From Herbaspirillum robiniae (lineage in GTDB: Bacteria > Pseudomonadota > Gammaproteobacteria > Burkholderiales > Burkholderiaceae_D): a stretch of DNA of 64,000 nucleotides. Positions within the stretch are counted from its first letter, which is position 1, and every line of letters starts with the position of its first letter. The notes below the pieces were generated by a model. The model was not told where the DNA came from. It did no database searches and saw only the letters and a list, made by a program, of their open reading frames with translations. Shown here piece by piece: positions 1-7,697 of this stretch. Position numbers and translations under genes: made by a program. The stretch is taken from positions 186,001 through 250,000 of the forward strand of contig NZ_NJGU01000004.1 in the NCBI RefSeq assembly GCF_002213415.1, written 5' to 3'.

Positions 1-85
1 CGCCTTCGTTGACGTTGAAGTTCACGCCCTGCAGCACCTGCAGGCCGCCGAAGTTCTTGCTGATTTGCTTGAGTTCTAACAGCAT
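1..85 (-). CDS. livG: Branched-chain amino acid ABC transporter ATP-binding protein LivG (N-terminal fragment)
   Basis: Only the first 28 codons are in the window; the rest lies beyond the left edge. The visible start reads MLLELKQISKNFGGLQVLQG, the usual opening of LivG-type ATPases before the Walker A motif, which is off the edge. Its ATG overlaps the livM stop by one base (TGATG), so the two are translationally coupled in the minus-strand liv operon. The family energises import through the LivH/LivM permease pair on the cytoplasmic face. The assignment rests on this short N-terminus plus operon position. Confidence 0.8.
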   Translation of the reverse strand, partial: MLLELKQISKNFGGLQVLQGVNFNVNEG

Positions 86-972
86 CACTTCACCTTCTTT
101 CCTGCTTGGTCAGCAGCGTTGCGGCCCAGGAACGCGCGGATGCGGCGCGGGTCCCAGATGCCCTTGGGCAGGTAGAGCACCACCAGGATCAGGATCAGGC
201 CGTTGATGGCCAGGCGGAAGTCCTTGAAGTGACGCAGCACTTCCGGCAACAGCGACAGGATGGTCGAGCCGATCATCGGGCCGATCAGGTTGCTGGTGCC
301 GCCGAAGACCGCCATGGTCAGGATGTCGACCGCGTTCTCGAAGCCGTAGTTGTTGGGGCCGATGGTGAACGTGAAGTGCGCGTTCAGGCCGCCGGCCACG
401 CCGGCAATGGCCGCCCCGATGACGAAGGCCAGCAGCTTATAGCCGGCCACGTTCACGCCCATCAGGCGCGCCGCCACTTCGTCTTCCTTGATCGCCTCGA
501 AGGCGCGGCCGGTCTTGGAGCGGCGCAGGCGCGCCAGCGCGTAGATGGTCACGCCCAAGAGCAGCACGATATGCCACCACTCGGTCAGCGGCGGCACGCC
601 GTTCAGGCCCATGGGGCCGCCGGTGATGTCGAGGTTGAGCACGATCACGCGCACCACTTCGCCGAAGCCCAGCGTGGCCATGGCCAGGTAGACTCCGGAC
701 AGGCGCAGCGTCGGGATGCCGATCACCAGCGCCACCAGCGAGGGCAGCACGCCGCCGGCGGCCAGCGCGATGGGCAGCGGCAGGTCGTATTGCATCGTCA
801 ACAGCGACGCGGTGTAGGCGCCGATGCCCATGAACGCCGCGTTGGCCAGCGACAGCAGGCCGCACGAGAGCGTCACGTAGATGGAGAGGGCCAGCATGGC
901 GTTGACGCCGATGCTGAAAATGACGGTGTTGTAGGTGGCCCAGAAGCCATCCCACCATTCCATAAAGCTCAT
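85..972 (-). CDS. livM: Branched-chain amino acid ABC transporter permease LivM
   Basis: Inner-membrane permease of the LivM family, about 295 residues with repeated hydrophobic segments. Family-like motifs are LSLANAAFMGIGAYTASLL near residue 50 and the conserved loop EDEVAARLMGVNV (about 165-178). It forms the transmembrane channel with LivH for leucine/isoleucine/valine-type substrates. I chose the ATG at 970-972 (MSFMEWWDGF) because an AAAGG lies about 10 bases upstream and it leaves 4 bases after livH; a start 33 bases further upstream would overlap livH. The lysine-rich C-terminus ends inside the livG start codon. Confidence 0.9.
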   Translation of the reverse strand: MSFMEWWDGFWATYNTVIFSIGVNAMLALSIYVTLSCGLLSLANAAFMGIGAYTASLLTMQYDLPLPIALAAGGVLPSLVALVIGIPTLRLSGVYLAMATLGFGEVVRVIVLNLDITGGPMGLNGVPPLTEWWHIVLLLGVTIYALARLRRSKTGRAFEAIKEDEVAARLMGVNVAGYKLLAFVIGAAIAGVAGGLNAHFTFTIGPNNYGFENAVDILTMAVFGGTSNLIGPMIGSTILSLLPEVLRHFKDFRLAINGLILILVVLYLPKGIWDPRRIRAFLGRNAADQAGKKVK

Positions 973-976
973 GGTC

Positions 977-1858
977 TTATGCCTTTCTTTCCAGCACTTT
1001 GCCAAACATGCCGGACGGCTTGACCAGCAGGATCAGGAACAGGAGGCCAAAGGCCACCGCGTCGCGGAAGTCGCTCGAGATGTAAGCCACGGTCAGCACC
1101 TCGGCGAAACCGAGGAACAGCCCGCCGATCATCGCGCCGCGGATGTCGCCCATGCCGCCCAGGATGATCACGGCGATGCCCTTGTGCAGCATCGGCTGGC
1201 CCATGAAGGGCGAGATCGCGTTGAAGGACACGCCCACCAGCACGCCGGCAGCTCCCCCGAGCGCCGCTGCGGCAAACGAGGTCAGAAGGAACAGGCCCTC
1301 GACGTTGATGCCCAGCAGGTAGGCCGCCTTGGGCGACTCGGCGATGGCGCGCAGCGCGCGGCCGAGCTGCGTCTTGCGCATCACGCCCAAGAGCACCACC
1401 ATCAGCACGAAGGCGATCACCACGATCGCCACCTGCACCGCGGTGATGTGCAGGTTGCCCAGGCTCACGCTCTCCTCGGGGATGGTGCCCACCGGGAAGC
1501 GCTTGTTCTCGGCACCGAAGATGCCCTGCGAAATGTTGGTGATCATGATGGCCACGCCGATGGTGGCGATCATGGGAATCAGGTGGGGCGCATTGCGTTT
1601 GCGCAAAGGCTTCAACACCAGCACGTCGACGATCAGGCCGATCAGGCCGGTGGCGATCATGGCCAGGATCAGCGCCAGCCAGAGCGGCAGCGCCATTTGC
1701 TCGACCAGCAAGAGGGCGGCGTAGCTGCCCAGCATGAAGATCGCGCCGTGCGAAAGATTGATCACGCCCAACACGCCGAAGACCAGCGTGAAACCGAGCG
1801 CGAAGAGCGCGTACACGCTGCCCAGCGAAAGGGCATTGATGAGCTGTTGTTCTAACAT
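977..1858 (-). CDS. livH: Branched-chain amino acid ABC transporter permease LivH
   Basis: About 293-residue integral membrane protein of the LivH family. It begins MLEQQLINALSLGSVYALFA and carries the hallmark GVLGVINLSHGAIFMLGSY near residue 30 and the later RAIAESPKAAYLLGINVE loop. It pairs with LivM as the membrane domain of the importer. An upstream in-frame start at 1972 would add a 38-residue non-hydrophobic extension untypical of the family, so the ATG at 1856-1858 is preferred. It follows the binding-protein gene after a 317-base gap with inverted repeats, and is followed by livM 4 bases later. Confidence 0.92.
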   Translation of the reverse strand: MLEQQLINALSLGSVYALFALGFTLVFGVLGVINLSHGAIFMLGSYAALLLVEQMALPLWLALILAMIATGLIGLIVDVLVLKPLRKRNAPHLIPMIATIGVAIMITNISQGIFGAENKRFPVGTIPEESVSLGNLHITAVQVAIVVIAFVLMVVLLGVMRKTQLGRALRAIAESPKAAYLLGINVEGLFLLTSFAAAALGGAAGVLVGVSFNAISPFMGQPMLHKGIAVIILGGMGDIRGAMIGGLFLGFAEVLTVAYISSDFRDAVAFGLLFLILLVKPSGMFGKVLERKA

Positions 1859-2175
1859 AGGGCCTGCATTAGGTGGTGGGTTCGCTCCCGCGCATGACGT
1901 ATCCCTCGGCAGGCGGGCGATGTATCCCTCGTTACATCGTCGGAACTGCGGCCTTTGAAGAGCCGCCGGCAAAACGTCGCGGCGCTTCCCGCGTGCGGCG
2001 TTTTGTCGGCCACTCTTGGTGAGTCTTCAGGCCTGTTCTGTATTCCGTACTTTTAGGAACCGGATTGGCAGCCGGTGATGCTTGCGCGCCTTCGGGTGCG
2101 GCACGACCGCCCGGAGGGCGGCCGCGCCGTACTTGCGGAGGAGAGCTTCGCTGCGTAGCCGAATCGCTTCGGCGA
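1859..2175 (-). other. Intercistronic region between binding protein and livH, with hairpins
   Basis: No gene is seen in these 317 bases. They hold an imperfect inverted repeat with 15-base arms (1965-1979 and 1996-2010, two mismatches). A GC-rich hairpin lies around 2105-2123 (CCGCCC/GGGCGG), and a short direct repeat GTATCCCTCG occurs near 1901 and 1923. No clear T-run follows the hairpins on the minus strand. Such structures between a binding-protein gene and its permease genes often hold down distal expression; that role here is inference. Confidence 0.5.
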
Positions 2176-2177
2176 TT
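2162..2177 (-). terminator. Hairpin overlapping the binding-protein stop codon
   Basis: AATCGC-TTCG-GCGATT is a perfect 6-base-pair stem with a four-base loop. It starts at the TAA stop of the upstream binding-protein gene. There is no T-run on the minus strand, so it more likely stabilises the mRNA 3' end or attenuates than terminates fully. Confidence 0.4.
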
Positions 2178-3333
2178 ACTTCAGCAGGACGAACTTGCCG
2201 CCCTTGGCGATGTTGACGATCGCTTCCTGGTCGGCGTCGAAACCGACCTGCTTGCCCGCAACCGGGGGCGCAGCGCGGAAGGCGAACTTGCCGGTGGCGC
2301 CGTCGATCTTCACGGCCGGCAGCGCTTCACGCAGGGCGTCGCGGTCCTTGGCCAGGTTGCCGGACAGCTTCACGTTCTTCAGCGCTTCGGCCACGATGTA
2401 CAGGGCGTCATACGCTTGCGCGGCGAACTGGTCGGGATCGGAACCGAACTTGGTCTTGAAGGCCGCGATGAACGCCTTGTTGGCCGGGGTCAGGTTTTCC
2501 GACGACCAGGGGCTGCCCATCAGGGTGTTGTCGCCGGCGTCCTTGGCGATCTCGAACAGCTTCGGCGAGTTCAGGCCGTTGCCGCCGATGAACGGCTGCT
2601 TCATGCCCAGCGCGCGGGTCTGCAGGATGATGTTGGCGGCTTCCTCGGCCAGGCAGGAGCAGACGATGGCGTCCGGGTTGCCGGCCTTGATCTTGGTCAG
2701 CTGGGCCTTGAAGTCGACGTCGCCCTTGGCATAGGCCTCGGTGGTGGTGGTCGGGATCTTCTGCTGTTCCAGGGTGGCCTTGAAGACGTCGTAGCCGGAC
2801 TTGGTGAAGGCGTCGTCGTTACCGTAGATCACGGCGACCTTCTTGATGCCGAAGTGCTTCACGGCGGCCTTGACGGTGACGGGCAGCACGTCGGCTTCCA
2901 TCACGGAGTTGCGGAAGGTGAAGGGGCCCATCGCGGTGATGCCGTCAGCGGTGTTGCTGGTGCCGAAGGCCACGACCTTGGCGGCGTTGGCGATCGGGTC
3001 GGCGGCGAAGGCCGAGTTCGACAGGGTGGGGCCGAACACTGCCAGCACCTTGTCCTGGAAGATCAGTTTCTTGAAGACGTTGATGGCTTCTTCTTTTTTG
3101 CCTTGTTCGTCTTCGACGACCAGGGCCAGCTTGTTGCCGTTGACGCCGCCCTTGGCGTTGATCTCTTCGGCGGCCAGCGTGAAGCCGTTCTTGATGGCCA
3201 CGCCGTACTTGGCGGCCGGGCCGGTCAGCGCTTCGGCGACGCCCAGCTTGATGTCGGCGGCGACGGCGCCGTGCGCCAGGGTTGCGCCCAGCAGCAGCGC
3301 GGGAATGGTCTTGAGCATGGTATTGATTTGCAT
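2176..3333 (-). CDS. Branched-chain amino acid ABC transporter periplasmic binding protein
   Basis: A 385-residue Leu/Ile/Val-type binding protein (periplasmic binding protein type I fold). It has a Sec signal peptide at residues 1-26 ending GAVAA, then DIKLGVAEALTGPAAKYGVA, the typical start of the mature LivJ/LivK fold. The motif EEINAKGGVNGNKL lies near residue 57. It captures substrate in the periplasm and hands it to LivHM. The start ATG has a strong GAGGAG ribosome site 8 bases upstream. It is first in the minus-strand liv operon and is separated from livH by a hairpin-rich spacer, which fits higher production of binding protein than of permease. Confidence 0.9.
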   Translation of the reverse strand: MQINTMLKTIPALLLGATLAHGAVAADIKLGVAEALTGPAAKYGVAIKNGFTLAAEEINAKGGVNGNKLALVVEDEQGKKEEAINVFKKLIFQDKVLAVFGPTLSNSAFAADPIANAAKVVAFGTSNTADGITAMGPFTFRNSVMEADVLPVTVKAAVKHFGIKKVAVIYGNDDAFTKSGYDVFKATLEQQKIPTTTTEAYAKGDVDFKAQLTKIKAGNPDAIVCSCLAEEAANIILQTRALGMKQPFIGGNGLNSPKLFEIAKDAGDNTLMGSPWSSENLTPANKAFIAAFKTKFGSDPDQFAAQAYDALYIVAEALKNVKLSGNLAKDRDALREALPAVKIDGATGKFAFRAAPPVAGKQVGFDADQEAIVNIAKGGKFVLLK

Positions 3334-3596
3334 CGAGTTCTCTCCTCAGTTAGATATTTTGGAACCGGACGTCCACGCCCGCGCAGCCCGGCGCGAGTGT
3401 CTACGGCGATTCCTTCATCGAGGATGATGCAAAAGGCGCCCGGGATAACGGGACTTGTGCTCCATCCTCTGAAGGCCGTTTTGCGGCCCCTTTCGATACA
3501 GCCGGCACAGCATACCTCAAAAAGAGGCGCCGGACCGGCTTCTACAACCCGCGGCAGGGCTCCCGGGTAGGGAACCATGCCGCGGCATGCGAATGA

Positions 3597-3614
3597 CCGT
3601 TCCCGAGGGAACGG
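3597..3614 (-). terminator. Hairpin downstream of argH
   Basis: CCGTTCC-CGAG-GGAACGG is a perfect stem just past the argH stop on the minus strand. A second palindrome CATGCCGCGGCATG sits at 3576-3589. Neither has a T-run, so intrinsic termination is only possible, not shown. Confidence 0.35.
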
Positions 3615-3624
3615 CGGGTGGTGC

Positions 3625-5019
3625 TTATTTCAGTTCGTTGCGGATATGCGCGATGGCCGCACGCACCTGGTTGGGCGCGGTGCCGCCGATGTGGTCGCGC
3701 GCGGCGACCGAGCCTTCCAGCGTCAATACCTCGAACACGTCTTCGCCGACCAGCGACGAGAACGCGCGCAGTTCATCCAGCGACAGGTCGGCCAGGTCGC
3801 AGCCGCGGTCCACGCAGGTACGCACCGCGTGCGCGACGGCTTCGTGGGCGTCGCGGAAGGGCAGGCCCTTCTTGACCAGGTAGTCGGCCAGGTCGGTGGC
3901 GGTGGCGTAGCCCTGCAGCGCGGCGGCGCGCATGGCTTCAGGCTTGACGCTGATGCCGCGCGCCATGTCGGCGAAGATGCGCAGCGTGTCGGTCAGGGTG
4001 TCGACGGTGTCGAACAGCGGTTCCTTGTCTTCCTGGTTGTCCTTGTTGTAGGCCAGCGGCTGGCCTTTCATCAGGGTCAGCAGCGAGATCAGGTGGCCGT
4101 TGACGCGGCCGGTCTTGCCGCGGGCAAGTTCGGGCACGTCCGGGTTCTTTTTCTGCGGCATGATCGACGAGCCGGTGCAGAAGCGGTCGGCGATGTCGAT
4201 GAAGCCCACGCGCGGGCTCATCCAGATCACCAGCTCCTCGGACATGCGCGAGATGTGGGTCATCACCAGCGCGGCGCTAGCGCAGAATTCGATGGCGAAG
4301 TCGCGGTCAGAGACGGCGTCCAGCGAGTTGCGGCAGACGTCGTCGAAGCCCAGGGTCTTGGCCACGCGCAGGCGGTCGATCGGGAAGGTGGTGCCGGCCA
4401 GCGCGGCGGCGCCCAGCGGCAGGCGGTTGATGCGCTTCCTGGCGTCGGCCATGCGTTCGGCGTCGCGGCCGAACATCTCGACATAGGCCAGCACGTGGTG
4501 GCCGAAGGTGATCGGCTGCGCCACCTGCATGTGGGTGAAGCCCGGCAGGATGGTGTCGGCGTGCTGCTCGGCCAGGTCCAGCAGGGCGCTGCGCAGTTCG
4601 CGCAGCAGGCCGATGATGTCGTCGACCGCGCCGCGCATGTAGAGGCGGATGTCGGTGGCGACCTGGTCGTTGCGCGAGCGGCCGGTGTGCAGGCGCTTGC
4701 CGGCGTCGCCGACCAGTTCGGTCAGGCGCTTCTCGACGTTGAGGTGGACGTCTTCCAGGTCCAGCAGCCACTCGAACTTGCCGGCGTCGATTTCGCCCTT
4801 GATCTGCGCCATGCCGCGCTGGATCTCGGCGTAATCGGCGGCGCTGATGATGCCCTGGTGCGCGAGCATCTCGGCGTGGGCCAGCGAGCCCTGGATGTCG
4901 ACCTGGGCCAGGCGGTTGTCGAAGAAGACCGATGCGGTGTAGCGCTTGACGAGGTCGGAAACGGGTTCAGAAAAGCGAGCCGACCAGGCTTCGCTCTTTT
5001 TCGAAAATTGGTCTGTCAT
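3625..5019 (-). CDS. argH: Argininosuccinate lyase
   Basis: Last step of arginine biosynthesis: argininosuccinate to arginine plus fumarate, cytoplasmic homotetramer. The 464-residue length is typical. The superfamily signature [20 protein letters not shown] is present (about residues 280-300), as are [13 protein letters not shown] near residue 105 and TGYTHMQ-like [10 protein letters not shown] near 155. The ATG at 5017-5019 ([12 protein letters not shown]) gives the family length; the open frame extends far upstream but that part has no homology-like features. The gene is monocistronic, with its own extended -10 promoter just upstream. Confidence 0.96.
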   Translation of the reverse strand: MTDQFSKKSEAWSARFSEPVSDLVKRYTASVFFDNRLAQVDIQGSLAHAEMLAHQGIISAADYAEIQRGMAQIKGEIDAGKFEWLLDLEDVHLNVEKRLTELVGDAGKRLHTGRSRNDQVATDIRLYMRGAVDDIIGLLRELRSALLDLAEQHADTILPGFTHMQVAQPITFGHHVLAYVEMFGRDAERMADARKRINRLPLGAAALAGTTFPIDRLRVAKTLGFDDVCRNSLDAVSDRDFAIEFCASAALVMTHISRMSEELVIWMSPRVGFIDIADRFCTGSSIMPQKKNPDVPELARGKTGRVNGHLISLLTLMKGQPLAYNKDNQEDKEPLFDTVDTLTDTLRIFADMARGISVKPEAMRAAALQGYATATDLADYLVKKGLPFRDAHEAVAHAVRTCVDRGCDLADLSLDELRAFSSLVGEDVFEVLTLEGSVAARDHIGGTAPNQVRAAIAHIRNELK

Positions 5020-5396
5020 ATTGGGAATTCCGGAGAATGGGCGATTATAGCAAGCGCTGCCGCGCCAAGCCACGCCGCCGCAGTGGGAAATGCTGATCAA
5101 TGCGGTTTTTTCGCATCCGCCGCGCTGTCTTGCGCACGCTTTTTCCATGTCCCGGGAAGCCGTTTTTCCATCAGTGATGAGCTGAGAATTTGTGATGTTT
5201 CCGCATGGCATTGTTTGTGCTTGTTGTTTCGGCGCAGTCTCTCCCGTAAAGCACAAAAAGCTTGCCCGAGTGGCAAATTTGGCCGCTATACTCGAATCGC
5301 GATGACTAACTTGGCAGTTAAGCGAGGAAGTTAAGAAGCGCTGAAGAAAGCAAGATGTTTGGGGGTCGTCTTACAGGTCTTACAGGAGAGAAGGTC
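5020..5396. other. Divergent promoter region argH / HDOD gene
   Basis: No gene in 377 bases. On the argH side an extended -10 box is readable. On the HDOD side TTGCCC (5262-5267) and TATACT (5287-5292) are spaced 19 bases, a weak sigma-70-like candidate about 105 bases before the start codon. The middle part (5095-5240) is lower in GC than its surroundings and shows nothing else recognisable. Confidence 0.45.
5044..5052 (-). promoter_or_regulatory. Extended -10 promoter of argH
   Basis: On the minus strand TGCTATAAT is a perfect extended -10 (TGn plus TATAAT) about 25 bases before the argH ATG. No good -35 box stands out, which extended -10 promoters tolerate. Transcription would start very close to the gene, giving a short leader. 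Confidence 0.6.
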
Positions 5397-6221
5397 ATGA
5401 ATTTGGAAGCACTGTTTCAGCAGCAAACCGCATTGCCCAGCATTCCCAAGGTGGTGCAGGAAGTCATCGAGAGCTTCAACAACGAATCGGTCTCCATCGA
5501 GGAGATCGGCAAGAAACTGGCGGCAGATCAGGTGCTGAGCGCGAAGATCCTGCGCCTGGCCAATTCCTCGTATTACCACGTCTCGCGCACCATCGGCACC
5601 GTCGAAGACGCCGTGCTGATGCTCGGTTTCATGACCGTGCGCACGCTGGTGGTGTCCACCGGCATGGCGGGCAGCTTCAAGAAGCTGCCGGGCGTGGACC
5701 TGAAGCTGTTCTGGCGCTACAGCCTGGATACGGCCGTCGTGGCCAAATGGCTGGCCAAGCGCATCAAGGTCAATTCCGATTTCGCCTTCACCGTCGGCCT
5801 GATGCACGCCATCGGCCAGCTGGTGATGCACGCCGGCATGCCCGAGCAGGCGCTGCAGGTGGACAAGGTCGCAGGCCCACTGGATGCGCGCCGCCTGGAT
5901 GTGGAGCGCAAGTCCTTCGGTTACGACTTCTCCGACGTCGGCGCCGAGCTGGCCAAGCGCTGGCGCTTCCCGGACGAGTTCTCGCAGGTCATCAAGTCTT
6001 TCCCGCAGCCGCTGGAAGGCAAGTTCGACCAGTTCGCCGCGATCGTCCACCTGGCTGCCTGGCGCGCCCGCGCCGAGGAGAACAAGTATTCCGCCGATGA
6101 ACTGGAGTCGACCTTCCCGGCCGACGTGGCCGAGAAGCTGGGCCTGAAGTTCGACGTCTTCACCGAAGAAATGCCGCCGCTGGCCGAGCTGAGCGAGGGC
6201 ATGCAGGAACTGATCAACTGA
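5397..6221 (+). CDS. HDOD domain signalling protein
   Basis: A 274-residue protein that is essentially a single HDOD domain, a non-catalytic relative of HD phosphohydrolases used in bacterial signalling. Typical features are the opening LPSIPKVVQEVIESFNN, then EEIGKKLAADQVLSAKILRLANSSYY near residue 40, and GFMTVRTLVVSTG near 90. The HD-like metal residues are not obvious, as expected for HDOD. The ATG at 5397 is chosen because AGGAGAG lies 6 bases upstream; an ATG 42 bases earlier lacks a good ribosome site. No partner domain or neighbour reveals its input. It is convergent with the next gene across a bidirectional terminator. Confidence 0.85.
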   Translation: MNLEALFQQQTALPSIPKVVQEVIESFNNESVSIEEIGKKLAADQVLSAKILRLANSSYYHVSRTIGTVEDAVLMLGFMTVRTLVVSTGMAGSFKKLPGVDLKLFWRYSLDTAVVAKWLAKRIKVNSDFAFTVGLMHAIGQLVMHAGMPEQALQVDKVAGPLDARRLDVERKSFGYDFSDVGAELAKRWRFPDEFSQVIKSFPQPLEGKFDQFAAIVHLAAWRARAEENKYSADELESTFPADVAEKLGLKFDVFTEEMPPLAELSEGMQELIN

Positions 6222-6263
6222 AGCGAGTGATGCGGGCTCGCCGTTGCGGCGGGCCTTGCAAGC

Positions 6264-6299
6264 AAAAATGCCGGCGCACGCAAGTGGCCGGCATTTTTT
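6264..6299. terminator. Bidirectional intrinsic terminator
   Basis: AATGCCGGC and GCCGGCATT form a perfect stem. An A-run precedes it and a T-run follows it, so it works in both directions between the convergent HDOD and esterase genes. Confidence 0.85.
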
Positions 6300-6327
6300 A
6301 TTGGCGCGTCCGATCAGTGACCGGCGG

Positions 6328-7275
6328 TCAGTAGTTCAGCTTGGCGTCCAGGAAGTTCAGCATCGAACGATAAGCCAGGGCCCGGGCATCCGGGTTGGCG
6401 CCGCTGGTCACGCCTTCGCCGGGCTTGCCCACGCCGGCGATGTCCATGCGCACGTGCACCGGCATGCCGGGCGCGTCGAAGTCATGGTAGGTGTCCGGAT
6501 AGAGGCGCAGCGCGATCTCGGTGTCGGCGCCCTGCATCTTCTTCTGCATCGCCTCGCAGGCCTGCGGCGGCGTCCAGTCGTCGTTCTCGCCCATCAGGAT
6601 CAGCAGCGGCGAGGCCGGTTTGAACGGTTCGCTGGGCTTGGCGTAGGGGCGGCAGTCCGGATAGAAGGCCACGGCCGCACGCGGCTGGATCTTGCGCACG
6701 GCCACATCGGTGTCGGCCAGGTTCAGCGACGCGAGGATGGTGGAGGCGCCATGCGACCAGCCCAGCAGGGCCAGGCGGGTGGTGTCCACATCCTTTTGCT
6801 GCGACACCCAGTGCAGGGCGGCTTGCACGTCGTAGCGGCGGTTCTGGGCGCTGGCTTCGCGCTGGGACAGGCTGTCCTGGCAGGTCGAACGGCGGCCGCG
6901 CGGCGTGAAGCTGTCCGGGAACAGGACGTTGTAACCGGCGTCCGTGAGCACGCGCGCCATCGCCAGGTGGCGCGGCGTGAATTCGCCCTTGCCGTCGCGC
7001 ACCATGCTGTAGAGGCCGCCGCAGCCGTGCATGGCGATGACGGTCGGGAACTTGCCGTTCTTGTCGGTGGCAAGCGAGGTGCGGGCCTTGATCCATACGC
7101 CGTACAGCGAGGTGGCGCGGCCGCCCTTGCCGTCGACGCTGGTCAGCGAGACGCGCTGGGCCACCAGCGGCGGAGGCGGCGCCGAATTGGGCGCGGCGTG
7201 GACGAGCGTGGAGGCGGCTGCGAAAAAGAGAGCGCCGAAGCAAAGCGAGACGAGAGATTTTCCCCGGATACGCAT
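6328..7275 (-). CDS. Secreted dienelactone hydrolase-family alpha/beta hydrolase
   Basis: About 315 residues. A signal peptide (residues 1-28, MRIRGKSLVSLCFGALFFAA then cleavage after VHA) sends it to the periplasm. The mature part is an alpha/beta hydrolase: nucleophile elbow GWSHGA near residue 165, acidic residue in LILMGENDDWTPP, and histidine in YPDTYHDFDAPG, forming a Ser-Asp-His triad. The DTYHDFD motif is characteristic of the dienelactone hydrolase family. Its substrate is unknown. The ATG at 7273-7275 starts the signal peptide; upstream codons add a hydrophilic 30-residue stretch and are less likely. Confidence 0.8.
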   Translation of the reverse strand: MRIRGKSLVSLCFGALFFAAASTLVHAAPNSAPPPPLVAQRVSLTSVDGKGGRATSLYGVWIKARTSLATDKNGKFPTVIAMHGCGGLYSMVRDGKGEFTPRHLAMARVLTDAGYNVLFPDSFTPRGRRSTCQDSLSQREASAQNRRYDVQAALHWVSQQKDVDTTRLALLGWSHGASTILASLNLADTDVAVRKIQPRAAVAFYPDCRPYAKPSEPFKPASPLLILMGENDDWTPPQACEAMQKKMQGADTEIALRLYPDTYHDFDAPGMPVHVRMDIAGVGKPGEGVTSGANPDARALAYRSMLNFLDAKLNY

Positions 7276-7697
7276 GTTTGTGTGATTCCCCGTGTCGATA
7301 CCCGCGCCGCCGTTCTCGATGCGTCCCCATGCGCCGTGAGGTTGATTCTTCGATAAAGAATCCACGTCCGGCTGCGGCGGCTGCGGTTTGATCCTTGTTG
7401 AGGTTCTATTTTACAAAATGAAGCCCGTTCGTGTCGGGCCAACCGTGTTTTTGCAACGCAAAAAAACTGATCCAGCTCAGGAAGCGGCGTCGCCTGTCCG
7501 GCCCGCGCAACACAGTTGCCGGGGCGTCAAATGCCATCCTGATCATAGGTTATCGGCATGCTAACGCGGTTCTTGAGACGCAGCGTTTCATCCATTTCCT
7601 GAATTGTCCGCGGGCAATGAAAAAAGCCCCGCCGAGTGGTCCTCGACGGGGCTTGCCGGACGGCTCGGCCATCGGCCGTGGCGGCGTGCTGTCGGCG
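7276..7697. other. Intergenic region between esterase and ppc
   Basis: No gene in 422 bases. It holds the ppc terminator and the upstream region of the minus-strand esterase, where TAAAAT (minus strand, 7408-7413) is a possible -10. An inverted GCCCG...CGGGC lies at about 7422-7439. Nothing else is recognised. Confidence 0.45.
7619..7656 (-). terminator. Intrinsic terminator of ppc
   Basis: On the minus strand AAGCCCCG...CGGGGCTT pairs and is followed directly by a six-T run, about 45 bases past the ppc stop. Confidence 0.85.

Noticed and set aside
106-1023. Long plus-strand open frames opposite livM/livH (106-1023, 935-1855)
   Set aside because: They are antisense shadows of real permease genes in high-GC DNA, with His/Gln/Arg-rich composition and no ribosome site.
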